Assembly: GCA_949592205.1 (NCBI GenBank)
Contig: CATIUR010000001.1
Location: 2,804,001-2,868,000, forward strand
Direction of reading: 5' to 3'
Length of the DNA: 64,000 nt
Origin: Helichrysum umbraculigerum
Taxonomy: Eukaryota; Streptophyta; Magnoliopsida; Asterales; Asteraceae
In this document: positions 1-10,526 of the stretch, piece by piece
Position numbering within the stretch: the first letter of the stretch is position 1
Layout: each line of letters begins with the position of its first letter
Notes under the pieces: model-generated
Told to the model about the DNA's origin: nothing
The model's database searches: none
Seen by the model: only the letters and a program-made list of their open reading frames with translations
Position numbers and translations under genes: made by a program

Positions 1-1224
1 TTAAATGGAACCCTGTCGGATACGGTTTTCATGGAACAACCGCCTGGTTTTCTTGACTCTCGTTATCCCAATCACGTTTGTCGTCTTAAGAAAGCCCTTT
101 ACGGCCTTAAACAGGCGCCACGGGCCTGGTTTTACAGACTTAGTACGTTTCTGATTAGTCTTGGGTTCTCTAGTAGTCGAGCTGACACCTCGTTATTTGT
201 CTTCAAACGTGGTTCCTGTATTCTATACCTTTTGGTTTATGTCGATGATATCATTTTAACCGGCAACCATACGTCGACCATTCGCCACTTTATTTCTCGT
301 CTTAATAAAGAATTTTCCATTACTGATCTTGGTCGTTTAAATTACTTCTTGGGGCTGGAAGTTTGTTATACTGACTCGGGTTTATTTCTTAGTCAATCTA
401 AGTACGCTCATGACATTCTCACCCGAGCTCACTTACTGGATGCCAAACCTGTTGGCACACCCCTCTCTACTGCAGCTCACTTCACGACTCAAGGTACTCC
501 CTTTTCGGATCCAACTTTATATCGATCCTTGGTGGGAGCTCTTCAATATCTTACCATCACGCGACCTGATCTTTCCTATGCAGTAAACCAGGTCAGTCAA
601 TTTCTGCACGCTCCCACGAATGACCATTTCCAAGCCGTAAAACGCATTCTGCGTTATGTCAAAAGTACGTTGTCTTATGGTCTTTCTTTTCATCATTCGT
701 CCTCACCAACCATTCTTGGTTACTCAGACGCTGATTGGGCTCGTTGTATTGAGACTCGTCGCTCCACTTACGGCTACTCCATCTTTCTAGGTGGTAATCT
801 TGTTTCTTGGAGCGCAAAGAAACAACCCACAGTTTCTCGTTCTAGTTGTGAATCCGAATATCGGGCCTTGGCGAATACTGCTGCTGAAATTGTTTGGATT
901 ACTCATCTTCTACATGAACTTCATGTCTTGCCACCTTCTCGTCCCACAATTCTATGTGATAACAAAAGTGCTTTATTTCTGAGTCAAAATCCGGTGTCTC
1001 ATAAACGAGCGAAACACATAGATATCGACTATCACTTTGTTCGTGAGCTGGTGCTATCTGGGAAACTTCATACCAAATTTGTTTCCACTCATCTTCAGCT
1101 GGCCGACATCTTCACAAAGAGTCTTCCTCGTCCTCTCTTTGAGGATTTTCGTACCAAGCTTTGTGTTGGTCCTCCCCCACTTCGCTTGCGGGGGGATAAT
1201 AGAACCGATTCTAAAGGATCATGA
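1..1224 (+). CDS. Ty1/copia polyprotein, C-terminal part (RT end and RNase H)
   Basis: The frame is open from base 1 and enters from outside the window, so this is the 3' part of a copia Pol. Early on it shows the reverse transcriptase (RT) motif YGLKQAPRAW and then the catalytic YVDDIILTG near residue 80, so most of the RT palm is present. RNase H follows, with YSDADWA, the SRSSCESEY block and the closing ADIFTKSLP. RT copies the element RNA into DNA and RNase H removes the RNA strand, inside virus-like particles. No frameshift or stop is seen in about 400 codons, which is unusual here and suggests a fairly young copy. The wording of the RNase H region resembles the Ale/Retrofit lineage, but that is my recollection of the family and not a test. 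Integrase and gag lie upstream of the window. Confidence 0.93.
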   Translation, partial: LNGTLSDTVFMEQPPGFLDSRYPNHVCRLKKALYGLKQAPRAWFYRLSTFLISLGFSSSRADTSLFVFKRGSCILYLLVYVDDIILTGNHTSTIRHFISRLNKEFSITDLGRLNYFLGLEVCYTDSGLFLSQSKYAHDILTRAHLLDAKPVGTPLSTAAHFTTQGTPFSDPTLYRSLVGALQYLTITRPDLSYAVNQVSQFLHAPTNDHFQAVKRILRYVKSTLSYGLSFHHSSSPTILGYSDADWARCIETRRSTYGYSIFLGGNLVSWSAKKQPTVSRSSCESEYRALANTAAEIVWITHLLHELHVLPPSRPTILCDNKSALFLSQNPVSHKRAKHIDIDYHFVRELVLSGKLHTKFVSTHLQLADIFTKSLPRPLFEDFRTKLCVGPPPLRLRGDNRTDSKGS

Positions 1225-1395
1225 TGTTTAGGAAGTTTGTTATGTGTATTTTCTAGACTCTGTATATTAGGAAGTTTGTTATACTTTTATCCTTAACTTT
1301 GTACTATATAAAGTCAATCAATATACCTCACCAATCAAGGTGATTTACCGTAATTCTCAAAACTCTTATATATTTAAACTAGAATAATTCAGTGA
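1225..1395 (+). mobile_element. Probable 3' LTR of the copia element
   Basis: Just after the Pol stop there is a G-rich tract (about 1190-1198), then TGTTTAGGAAG at 1225. The following sequence is promoter-like (TATATAAA at about 1308) and repeats the phrase GGAAGTTTGTTAT twice. Position and content fit a short copia 3' LTR. The partner LTR lies outside the window, so both ends are estimates. Confidence 0.5.
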
Positions 1396-1934
1396 AATTA
1401 TAAGAAAAGGAACAAAAATACCTTTTAGTTAAAAAAACACCTCGTTAGCAATTATTTTTTAAGAAACACCTTATTGGTAAATATAATTTTCCTCCAAACC
1501 ATTTTGGTCAAAAAATCTATTTATTTTACTTTTTCTTTTTTGTTGTGGTGGTTGATGGTTTTCTCTAATGGTGATAAAACCTAAATTGAATTACCCTAAG
1601 AGAAAGTTAAATTTAAGTTTTATTATAATTTAAAAGTAACAAAATTATATAACCTCATCGGGTGAGCCTTAACCGGTCTATATGAACAGTGATTTTTTTT
1701 GGTAGCGAACTTAATTAAACATATATAAAAAATTAAAATACATATTAACAAATAAATAATTGAACATGTAGCTTTAATGGTTCATTCGCTGTATGTGTTT
1801 TCATCCTACTTATTCTTAGTTCGAGCCTTAATTTGCAACACTTTTTACTTTTTATTTTTTTCTTTTAGATTTTAATCCTTAAAAGTTAGCCCGAACCCCA
1901 ACTTCTCAAACATAGAAAATTTCAAATCTCATAT
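1396..1934. other. AT-rich intergenic sequence, nothing recognised
   Basis: Low-complexity AT-rich sequence without a convincing reading frame or terminal repeat. It ends at the target site of the MULE that follows. Confidence 0.6.
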
Positions 1935-1943
1935 TATATAATA

Positions 1944-2057
1944 GAGTAAATTACATTGTCCGTCCATGTGGTTATCCCTATATTGCAGACCTAGTCCTCG
2001 GGTCGGATATTGTACGGGTCCAGTCCCTTGACCCGAATTTTCATTTCATCGCAAGTC
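1944..2057 (+). repeat. Left TIR of the MULE
   Basis: About 115 bp that pair, in inverted orientation, with 7020-7133 at roughly 80% identity by eye. Typical of the long TIRs of MULEs. Confidence 0.88.
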
Positions 2058-2113
2058 CCTCCTCCAATTGATATAAGGGTACAATAGTCTTTTACGTAAT
2101 AATATTTATATAA

Positions 2114-2114
2114 C

Positions 2115-2159
<45 letters not shown>
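2114..2159. repeat. (TAA)n microsatellite
   Basis: About 15 uninterrupted ATA/TAA units just inside the left TIR of the MULE. Read in reverse it gives a run of isoleucines in a spurious frame. Confidence 0.9.
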
Positions 2160-3084
2160 TAGTAATTATAAAATAAAAACTTATTTGCAAGCCTAATCCT
2201 AGCTGCACGATGAAATTCACCTAAATCAAAACAAAACCAAAATATCAAACCCCTCTCCGACGTTCCTACTTTCCGGTGGCCTGCATACACACGACGTTCT
2301 CGGATCTGCTCAACCTTGACGTCGCGGTGAACCTGCAGACTTATTAAACTCGATGGAATTCGTCGTTTCTCAAGTATGCAAGTGAGTATACAGATCGTCG
2401 AGTAATTATGCTGGTTATACTTCACCGCTTTGTCACCACCGCTATTCTCCGGCCACCACTGCATCTCACTTCGAAGACATACGACGGCGGCGTTTGAATG
2501 AACAAAACCCCCGATGGAGTGATTCCGGATGGTTGGTGGTGATTCGGGTGGAATGCTGGAGACGAAATTCAGCGATGTGGGTTTTTGCAGGTGGTCGGAG
2601 ATGGAGTGATTCCGGCGGTGGTAGAAGATGGTGATTGTGTTGTGACAGTTTGTTGTTTGTTGTGAGGGTTTTTTCAATTTTTGTTTTTATGGTGTCAATC
2701 TCTCTTTATTATAATAAGACAGCTTGATTACCCTAATCAAATTGTATTTAGCTTTTATGTTTAAGCCTTCCCCTAATTATGATTTGCAAATAATTCCCTA
2801 GCCTTATTAGTCAATTACCTTACTACCCCTACTTATGCAAAATCAACCCTCCTCTGTGATCCATATTTAGCGCACGATTTCAAGTTTTTCTGTGTGATTT
2901 GAAATTCAAATTTAGGGATCTAAAAATTGGGGATATTGAGCAACCGTGAAAATTAAAAATCATTATTGGTTTCCTTTATTATGAGGTTTTTCTACGATCA
3001 AAGCTAAGGGTTTCTGGCAGCGATGTTCCTGCCCTAACTCTTGTACCGTAAGAAGCACAACTACAGAAAACAAAGAAATCGGCC

Positions 3085-3231
3085 ATGGCAACAGAAGTTG
3101 TTTTCACGCCTTTAAACAAAATCACGAATGAGAAAGGTGATTGGAAGATTAGAGTAAAGGTTCTTATGTTGTGGAAACAGAGTTAGAAAAACACTCCACA
3201 TTTGATCAACGAGAAGGTTTAATTTTGCAGG
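3085..3231 (+). pseudogene. Captured fragment resembling an RPA70-like/DUF223 OB-fold gene
   Basis: An ATG at 3085 in a CCATGG context opens a 33-codon frame containing FTPLNKITNEKGDWKIRVKV and then LWKQS before a stop at 3184-3186. This pattern, a short leader followed by W-K-I-[KR]-V-[KR]-V and a LW, is what I know from the N-terminal OB-fold of plant replication protein A 70-kDa-like (DUF223) proteins, which bind single-stranded DNA. Only this first exon is recognisable. It ends in TTTTGCAG followed by GTATAT, which looks like an exon edge. A second possible exon lies at about 3401-3470, after an AAAACTGCAG acceptor and before GTAAGT, but I cannot assign it. It sits inside the MULE, is interrupted by a stop, and cannot make a full protein. 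The family call rests on one short segment. Confidence 0.55.
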
Positions 3232-4496
3232 TATATATACTTTTCATCAATAGTTATGTCTTCCTGTGAGTTTTTTTGCTTTGTTATCTTTTCAGTTTGT
3301 ATATAGATGGTTTATGTTGTTTCATATCATTATCATACATAATGCTTTGTGAATGTATTATTTTTGTTGTTGCTTTGAGTATTTGTTGTTAAAAACTGCA
3401 GGGTGTACATTTGATCATGTGCGCATCTGCGACCCACGAAGTTCATTTTCCAATACTTAGTGAGTTAGTGAGGTAAGTACAAATCGTAGTTGACTGTTTG
3501 ACTATAGTACAAGTTTGATTATAAACAGTTATTAATAAAAAAGAAATCAAATTTACAGACATAAACCCTTGATGTTATAGGTTGCTTTTACGCCTTCCAA
3601 CTAAACAAGTGTTTCATTTGCTGTAAAATGGATCATTTACCCACAAGGCCACAACTGGTGCAGGGAAGAAATATGTTTTTTTTTTTAAATTATGTTGCTT
3701 TATGTCATCAGTTTTGTCCCTCCCTAAATGGACTTAAAGTAATCGTTGTCAATGACTTACATTAGCTGGCATGATGAAATTTAAACATAGTATATCTTTA
3801 GTGATAATCATTTATATACTAACAATGTTCTTATCTTTAACTTTCTTGTGCCATGTTTGACTGAAAGCTTGCTACGGAAAGACTAATAGTTTTGTTTTAT
3901 AATGTGGACATGTGAAAAGGTTTGTTTTACTACTTTTAAATGCTTAAAGGTTTCGTTTGAGTCATGTCAGTTACCTTTTCGATCATAGAAGCAATCATTC
4001 AATAGTTTCCTTATCATATGTACTTTAAGTGTGTTTTTCCCCTATGCAGCCTGAAGGAGCAGCTCTTAGTAATTTTGTCATACACTAACCTTCAACTGTG
4101 GTACTTAAAGGGAGCTTTATTGCATCTTTGTGCAATAAATGATGGAGCAGCTCTCTGGATATGAAGAAGGAGTTTGCTCCTCTTATTTTTCAATGGCATC
4201 TGCTGGTTCACATCATATGTTCTAGATTTATATCCTTATTCATCACAAAATGCTTCTTGTGAAATGGTTGTTTTGTACAATATTTTGCGAGGAACAGTAC
4301 TTCTAAGGGCATGACAATTACGATCAACTGGTGAAAATTGCCAACATACTGATCTGAATCGCCTTAGCATGTTGATCCGTTTATGATCTGAAATTGCCAC
4401 GTACGATCAATGTGCCGTTTACCATACTTCTAGGTTATGTATTTTGACGTTGTATAAGAAGCTGCATAAGTTACAGTCCATGAGGATAATAGACAA

Positions 4497-5256
4497 GACG
4501 GTGCATGTTACTTGACACTGAAACTTCCATCAAGATCAAGACCACGAGACGATTTCTGGAATTTTCTTGAGAGGTACGGATATCGTTATGGTGATGGCAA
4601 TAGTCGCCCCTTACTTCCATATGAGGTAATAGACAAAACTATATGTTCTGTAGTTGTGCAAGTTCATATATTTGTTTTCTTTAACTGAAGATTAGGTTTG
4701 AGCTATAACCATTTTATGGTGCTATTATGGTCTGCCTTAATATACTATCTGTGTGTTTGCGTTTTTTTATTTTTTAATAAATGTTAGGTGCTGACAATTT
4801 CAAAGAAAATCCGTGAGGAAACCAAGAAGAAGCTAGCTGGGAGAGGTTCTTTCTTCCAGGAATGATATATCATGCAACACCTTCCTGTCCCCCCAAATTG
4901 TCTGTCCACTCCAGATGTCTCTGATGACATTACCGTTACATCTTCGGTATGTTTATTCCTTTCATGATTTATCAACCTAATCAAGAGTTCCGATGTACCA
5001 ATAACTATAATGATTATGATTATTGGATATACAACCCATTTCTTCTTTCATTTTGCACCCAATGTAAATGTATTATGAAACAGTATTTTATGATTAATAT
5101 TTAGGATATATCAATGCCAATGCTCAAGAAGTTTTCAGGCAAGCAGAAATAATTAAGAGTTCAAGGTTTGGGAAGGCAAATTTCAAGTCTCTCGAAGTTG
5201 AACTAAATGATTTGCAAGTGGCTGTGGCACAATATCTGCAATCTAGGGGTGCTAAG
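4497..5256 (+). pseudogene. NRPE1-like: Captured fragment of the Pol V largest subunit gene (NRPE1-like)
   Basis: Three exon-like pieces with consensus splice borders lie in order. Exon 4497-4625 (then GTAATA) reads LKLPSRSRPRDDFWNFLERY followed by GYRYG. Exon 4788-4946 (after ATGTTAG, before GTATG) contains EETKKKLAGRG and LPVPPNCLS-PDVSD. Exon 5105-5256 (after TTAG, before GTGCGT) contains IIKSSRFGKANF and AVAQYLQSRG. These blocks match, in order, the N-terminal clamp region of the largest subunit of plant RNA polymerase V (NRPE1), with NRPD1 of Pol IV the alternative. That polymerase makes scaffold RNAs for RNA-directed DNA methylation. The copy is dead: a TGA interrupts the second exon (about 4865) and a frameshift sits near 5140. 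Retained introns show a DNA-level capture, not a retroposed mRNA. It lies wholly inside the MULE. Confidence 0.82.
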
Positions 5257-7019
5257 GTGCGTCTCTTTCAGATTTTTATTTGGACTCTTGGTTAATTATA
5301 TTTTTTCTTAAATTTCCTCTTGCCTCATGATGTAGCAGGTCCAAATGGGTTCTGTCAATGTCTCATTTTTGTTATGTGTTTGGTCAAGCTGAAATACTTT
5401 TTGGCCAAAACGTTTTAATATTTCATTAACAGTTTGCTTGCCAATATATTAATTAAATTATTTTATGACTTCTGTTATAATATTGTATTCAAGGTTGTAA
5501 AAGATTTGGGGGTTTTTATACATTAAAATACATGTTGGGCGCATTTTTTATCCATTTGACTCATTTGGACTGTTTTTAGTTGTTGTCTTTTAGTTATGCT
5601 TGATTGATGCGTTAGAAGTAGCACTAACCCGAATTGATCATTCTTAAGTGTATGTGTCAAAGTTGCAATCACTATTCGGAGTTACATGGGTTGATTTTAG
5701 GTTCATAAAGGTTTAAATAAGGAAAGTTTTTAAAGGTACGTTAATGGATCCTAAAGGCTGGTTTTTAAAGGTCTATAAAACCTTATGCAAAGTCTCTGTT
5801 AGTGACTGTTCTGCTATTGTTTACTGCTTAGATTTCATATTGCAAATTTGCATGTCATATATTCCAATAAATAAATTGCTTATGGGACGTTAATGAAACT
5901 CCCGATACAAAACTATTTGATGCTATTCAAATATTCAAGGTACATTTACTTGTAACCATGATGTGTTAACTTACAAAATTAGGCAATGCAGATATTCAAG
6001 TTTTGCTTGATTTCGTTTATATGTTTTCGAATTATGTACCTTTTAATTCTTGAGCTCTTATGCCTCACATATGATCTCTCTAATTTTCGGACGGTTTGAC
6101 TTGAAGATCTTAAAAAGTGTGATTTTCATTGATATTGGCCTCCTTTAATCCAAACCGATTTTTTATTTTTAATGTTTTAATGAATGTTTTTTATTGCAGT
6201 GAAGAGGGTGTTGTACCTGTTGAGGTAGTCACTCCATCTCCAACTCTTGGTGAGCCCATGGACATTATGACAACTTCGTGTATTAGCCTAATATTGTAAT
6301 TAGAGAGATTACCAAAAATAAGTCAAAGCACTTTTTGCTGACCATGACATGATCTTGGTAAGTTTTTGCATTGAGCTGTCTCTACTTGTGTGAGTTGCCT
6401 GATCCCGATTGTGCTTATTTATTAACCATATTTGGCCAAAATCATAAATCTGATGGAACCATTTGGTTTGGTTTAAATCTTTGGTTTGTGCTAAATATTG
6501 ATAGTGTTGTTTTGAGTGATGGGTTGAAGGATACAAGCAATATGGTTCACTTGGAAAGTGGTATTGTAAATTGGGCAAGACATTAACAATAAAAGTAAGG
6601 TAGTTTGACTTGGTGTCGGCTTTAAAGTCATCCGCAAAAATTGAATACAAAACATTTCAACAATGTCATCCGCAAAAATATATCGACTCAAATGTTATTC
6701 ACTAAAGTAAAATTATTATATAAAACTTTGTATTAAATTCATGAAGTACCCCGCAAATTTTGCGGGTTATGATCTAGTTTGTTATTAATAATGCGATGTA
6801 AAAAATATATGTAGTCTGTGAGTTCGGATATGAAAGCTTGAAATTGATCTAAGAGATGGAGAAAGGTACAAGATTAAAAAATCTGCCTGATGTAACAAAT
6901 GATAGAGTAGGAATTGGGCCTTTGAGGAAGAAGGAAGGGTAATAAAACAAATAAAAAATGGATTAAAATAATATAGTAAGGGTATTTTAGTCAATGTATG
7001 TGGAATCATGCCGAGGAAG

Positions 7020-7133
7020 GACTTGCAATGAAATGAAAATCCGGGTCAAAGGACTGGATCCGCACAATACCCAACCCAGGGACTGGGTCCGTAATATAGG
7101 GAGAATTACAGGGACGGGCAATGTAATTTACTC
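7020..7133 (-). repeat. Right TIR of the MULE
   Basis: Inverted partner of 1944-2057, ending ...AATTTACTC, followed directly by the second copy of the 9-bp duplication at 7134-7142. Confidence 0.88.
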
Positions 7134-7270
7134 TATATAATATTTTTAAATTCTGATTAAGTAAATGAAAATGAAATTATATTTAATTGTAACAACTTAA
7201 GATAATTATAAAGTAATTCTATCATTAAGACCATTCCCATCAATGCTTGTCGGTTTCCATCGGTTAGAAC

Positions 7271-10001
7271 TGTGACATCCGTCACCAAAATCTCTATTCT
7301 TAGGTTCGTTTCCTATTATCATTTCGTATTTTTATTCATATATGTGAATAATGTGGAGAAATAAATTAAGTATTTGTATTCTGAACTATGTGTGAGAAAT
7401 TTAATCCTCGTATAGTGTTCAAAAACTTGAACTAATACATGTACACGATTAAATTAAAAGTTAGGATAATACCAATAATAATAATAATAATGAATAATAA
7501 TATAATAAGAATAATGATAATAACATAACAATAGTAATAGTAATAATATAATAATAATGTTAAACTTGATATCAGATGCTAACAAAGAAATAATATAATA
7601 ACGATATTACGTTTTAACATATAACATATAACATATAATTATAATAAGAGGATAGTAATATTAAATTAACATGTGCATCGTTTCTTTTGTTTGTCGAATT
7701 GTGAGACCCAATTAATGCACCGACCCAAACTCTTTGTGGAGAGTTCGGCCGATCCACAATCCAACACCCATAATCCATTCTTAAATTTTAACTTGGGCAC
7801 TAAGTAAATGTTTACCTATAAATGCAAACCATAATTAAACCCTAAACACTTTTTATTGGCAATTACATTAAAACGTCCCTGGGGTATTTCGTGGAAGGCT
7901 GGCCGAAAGTCAAGAAAAGGGTAGAGATCAAGTCGAGTTCGTGTTGTTCGTGAGTTACGTGTGTTCCCGTTCGTATATTCGTATAGGTATATAATCATAA
8001 ACCTCAATCAATATGTTTTTATTTATTTTAATAGATGTATATGTGGGTCGAATTATATGTTTGGGATATGAATAAGTTGGGTAAATAGGTTTTGCAAACC
8101 GAAAGTATTGTATCGCTAAAAGTAAAAATCTGTCAGATTTTCGTAACTAGAATCAGACGCAGTTTTGACCTATCTACGTTCGTTTTCAGGCTTCGGCCAA
8201 AACACGAAAGTTGTAGATCTCGAAATTTTACTTAAAATTGAGAGGTTTCAGCTTCTGAAACGCAACGTACGATTTTATAAAAATTATTTCGTAAACTGCA
8301 GTTAGGAGTGACGAAATTTGAGAAAAACTTTTGTAAACTTAGTTCGGTTTGACCAAATTGTTTTCTAATATTTTGGGAGTTGTAAAGGATGTTTAAGAAT
8401 AAACTTTTTCTGTAAACAAATCACCTTTATAAAATTTTAAGATTTAAATTATATATTTGATTTAAAAAGAAGGGGTTGTTTAAAAGGGTTAGATATTTTC
8501 TGTAAGAAAAAGGATATTTTGAGTTTTACAAGAAAGTTAATGTGTTTTGGAACAATCGTTTTCGATGGCGATAATTTTCGAATCTTACAGTATATATATT
8601 AGCTTCTTAGCAAATTGGATTTTAATATCAACATGGCATGTATTAGTGAATCGGAACCTAAGGACTTATTTTAATATCATGATAAACGTTATTTTAATTG
8701 TTACTTACAATCAAACGAGATAACTACGGACTGCTAAAATAGTCATCAATCCTTGTGAGTATACACTTAGGCCGTGATTTATTTGAACTAATTCTAAATA
8801 GATTATAAACCTTAAAGTGGATGACTACATAGTGTATAAATTTAATTAACTATATAGTAGCACAAATGTTATGATTAAGGGATTGGGCAATGGCTATAAA
8901 ATAAATAAATTGATGAAACAGTTAGCCTTGTAGTTATGTATATAATAATGTGTGACCTATGGTCTTAAAATATGTATGTATCAGCAAATAAATACGTAAT
9001 TAATCTATATGAAATTATTTGTAGATTGACGTACTATTTGGTGGGTTCATTTTGAGACGACACTTGCCTTGCTATTTAAGGTGAGTTTTCGTGGCCCCAT
9101 TTTCAATTATTTGTTTTCAAATTGGGGGAAAAGTATGCTCATGTTTTATAAATGGTTTTTCATGCTGTGAACTTGTCTATTTTTATTTTTGGACGTATGC
9201 TGAATTGTGTGACACTATGTGAATAAGATTTGTCAAATAATGCTTACTTTTGGTGTTTGCATTAAGGTTTCTTGGCTAATGCTTACTTTTGGTGTTTGCA
9301 TTAAAGTTTCATAGTTAATGCTTACTTTTGGTGTTTGCATTAAGGTTTCTTGGCTAATGCTTACTTTTGGTGTTTGCATTAAACTTTCATAGTTAATGCT
9401 TACTTTTGGTGTTCGCATTACATTTCTTTATTAAAGTAGCTACTACCATCTTATAATGTCGAATTGGTTTGGATCATACTCCTTGTTGGGGTGATGACAG
9501 TTATTGTGCGGATTAGTTGGAATTTGTTATTACACTATGTGCACCTTTTCTATATGCATTGTCCTAACTTACTCTTATCACAGCAAAATATTTTATTTGT
9601 GGTGTTTGGTTTCAAACCTACGAAACTCACCAACAATATTGGTGACGTTTTTGAGCATAACTTTTCAGGTAATTCTAGTGGACTGAAGATAGAGGACAAG
9701 AAAGCTTAGTGGACCTCTAGGTTGCATTTAAGCTAAACTTTGAAAACTACCGTTTGAGGTGGAACATTTGCATTTTTAATAATTTGGAAAGGCGTGTTTT
9801 GCCTTAACCTTTATTTTGTGGAATCATTGTTGGTTATTTAAGATTCATTGTTGGAATGAATGCATGACATGAACCGTTTTTCATGTTAATGACATCATGA
9901 CACATAGATTATTTTATTTCATTTAGTATTTCTTTATAATAATGTGTTGTGATCCTATCATTGTTGTACTCCGTTGTTTCCACTTTAGACGGGGTATGAT
10001 A
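7271..10001 (+). repeat. 5' LTR of element A
   Basis: 2,731 bp. It matches 15193-16796 plus 27410-28562 almost base for base. It contains TAA-rich microsatellite at about 7470-7560 and a 39-bp tandem repeat at 9238-9422. It supplies promoter and polyadenylation signals for the element. Confidence 0.95.
9238..9422. repeat. 39-bp tandem repeat in the LTR of A
   Basis: Four full units and one partial unit of 39 bp beginning TAATGCTTACTTTTGGTGTT. Units alternate between endings TTTCTTGGC and TTTCATAGT, so the higher-order period is 78 bp. The same array is at 27799-27983 in the 3' LTR. Confidence 0.93.
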
Positions 10002-10004
10002 GAT

Positions 10005-10017
10005 TGGTATCAAAGCC
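10005..10017 (+). promoter_or_regulatory. Primer-binding site of element A (initiator Met tRNA type)
   Basis: TGGTATCAAAGCC, three bases after the 5' LTR. It matches the usual TGGTATCAGAGC complement of plant initiator Met tRNA with one change, and is where minus-strand DNA synthesis would start. Confidence 0.88.
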
Positions 10018-10526
10018 GTTGTTTATAGAGATCTAGGTGGATTGGCCTAGACTATAAATAAGGAACCCGCATATAGAACATGAATTAGGGAACTACGTGT
10101 GCATATTTCAACGTAATTCAATTCCTTTCTAACATTGGTTGCACAACATAACCATGTGTTGTGCATATCCATTGTTCTATTGTTAATCTTTGCCCTTTTG
10201 TACAAGTATATTGTGTTACAAAATTTGGAAGATAGAAATGTGTGTGAACGAATATTTTTACAATTATGGCGGCCGACGTAATTGAAGAAGATATTCCAAC
10301 ATATGCGAGTCTATCGACCATATTTGAGTAAGCAATGTGCTACCTGTAAAGGAGTACGAAGGATGATTTCTCGTTCAAACGTTGTTCACATCTTTTCATG
10401 TTTAGAAATATCTGTTCTTACACATATGAAATGCTTACTTCTCAAATTATACAAAGTATGCGTATCTCAACCTTATCTACATCATTTAATCATATTAATC
10501 TGTATTACGTTCCCATTGTAGAAATC

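Larger units (their letters stand above)
1944..7133. mobile_element. Mutator-like element (MULE) carrying captured gene fragments
   Basis: The first and last ~115 bp are inverted copies of each other, beginning GAGTAAATTACATTG and differing only by scattered substitutions. The element is flanked by a perfect 9-bp direct duplication TATATAATA at 1935-1943 and 7134-7142. Long TIRs plus a 9-bp duplication are the signature of Mutator-like transposons. The 5,190-bp interior holds no transposase that I can find, but it does hold exon-intron pieces of plant genes (see 3085 and 4497), which makes it a Pack-MULE that depends on a transposase made elsewhere. Remaining interior stretches (about 2200-3000, 5300-6200, 6300-7000) are AT-rich, with no clear product. 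A short open piece at about 6200-6300 preceded by a splice-acceptor-like CAG may be another captured exon, but I could not identify it. Confidence 0.9.

Noticed and set aside
1991..2677. 228-codon minus-strand frame
   Set aside because: It runs through the MULE TIR and turns the (TAA)n microsatellite into poly-isoleucine; no domain is visible.
7816..8007. 63-codon minus-strand frame, repeated at 15764-15955
   Set aside because: Both copies lie in the LTRs of element A; identity follows from LTR duplication, and there is no protein signature.
9233..9418. Peptide-repeat frame on the minus strand, repeated at 27794-27979
   Set aside because: It is the 39-bp LTR array read backwards. Kept as a repeat, not a gene.
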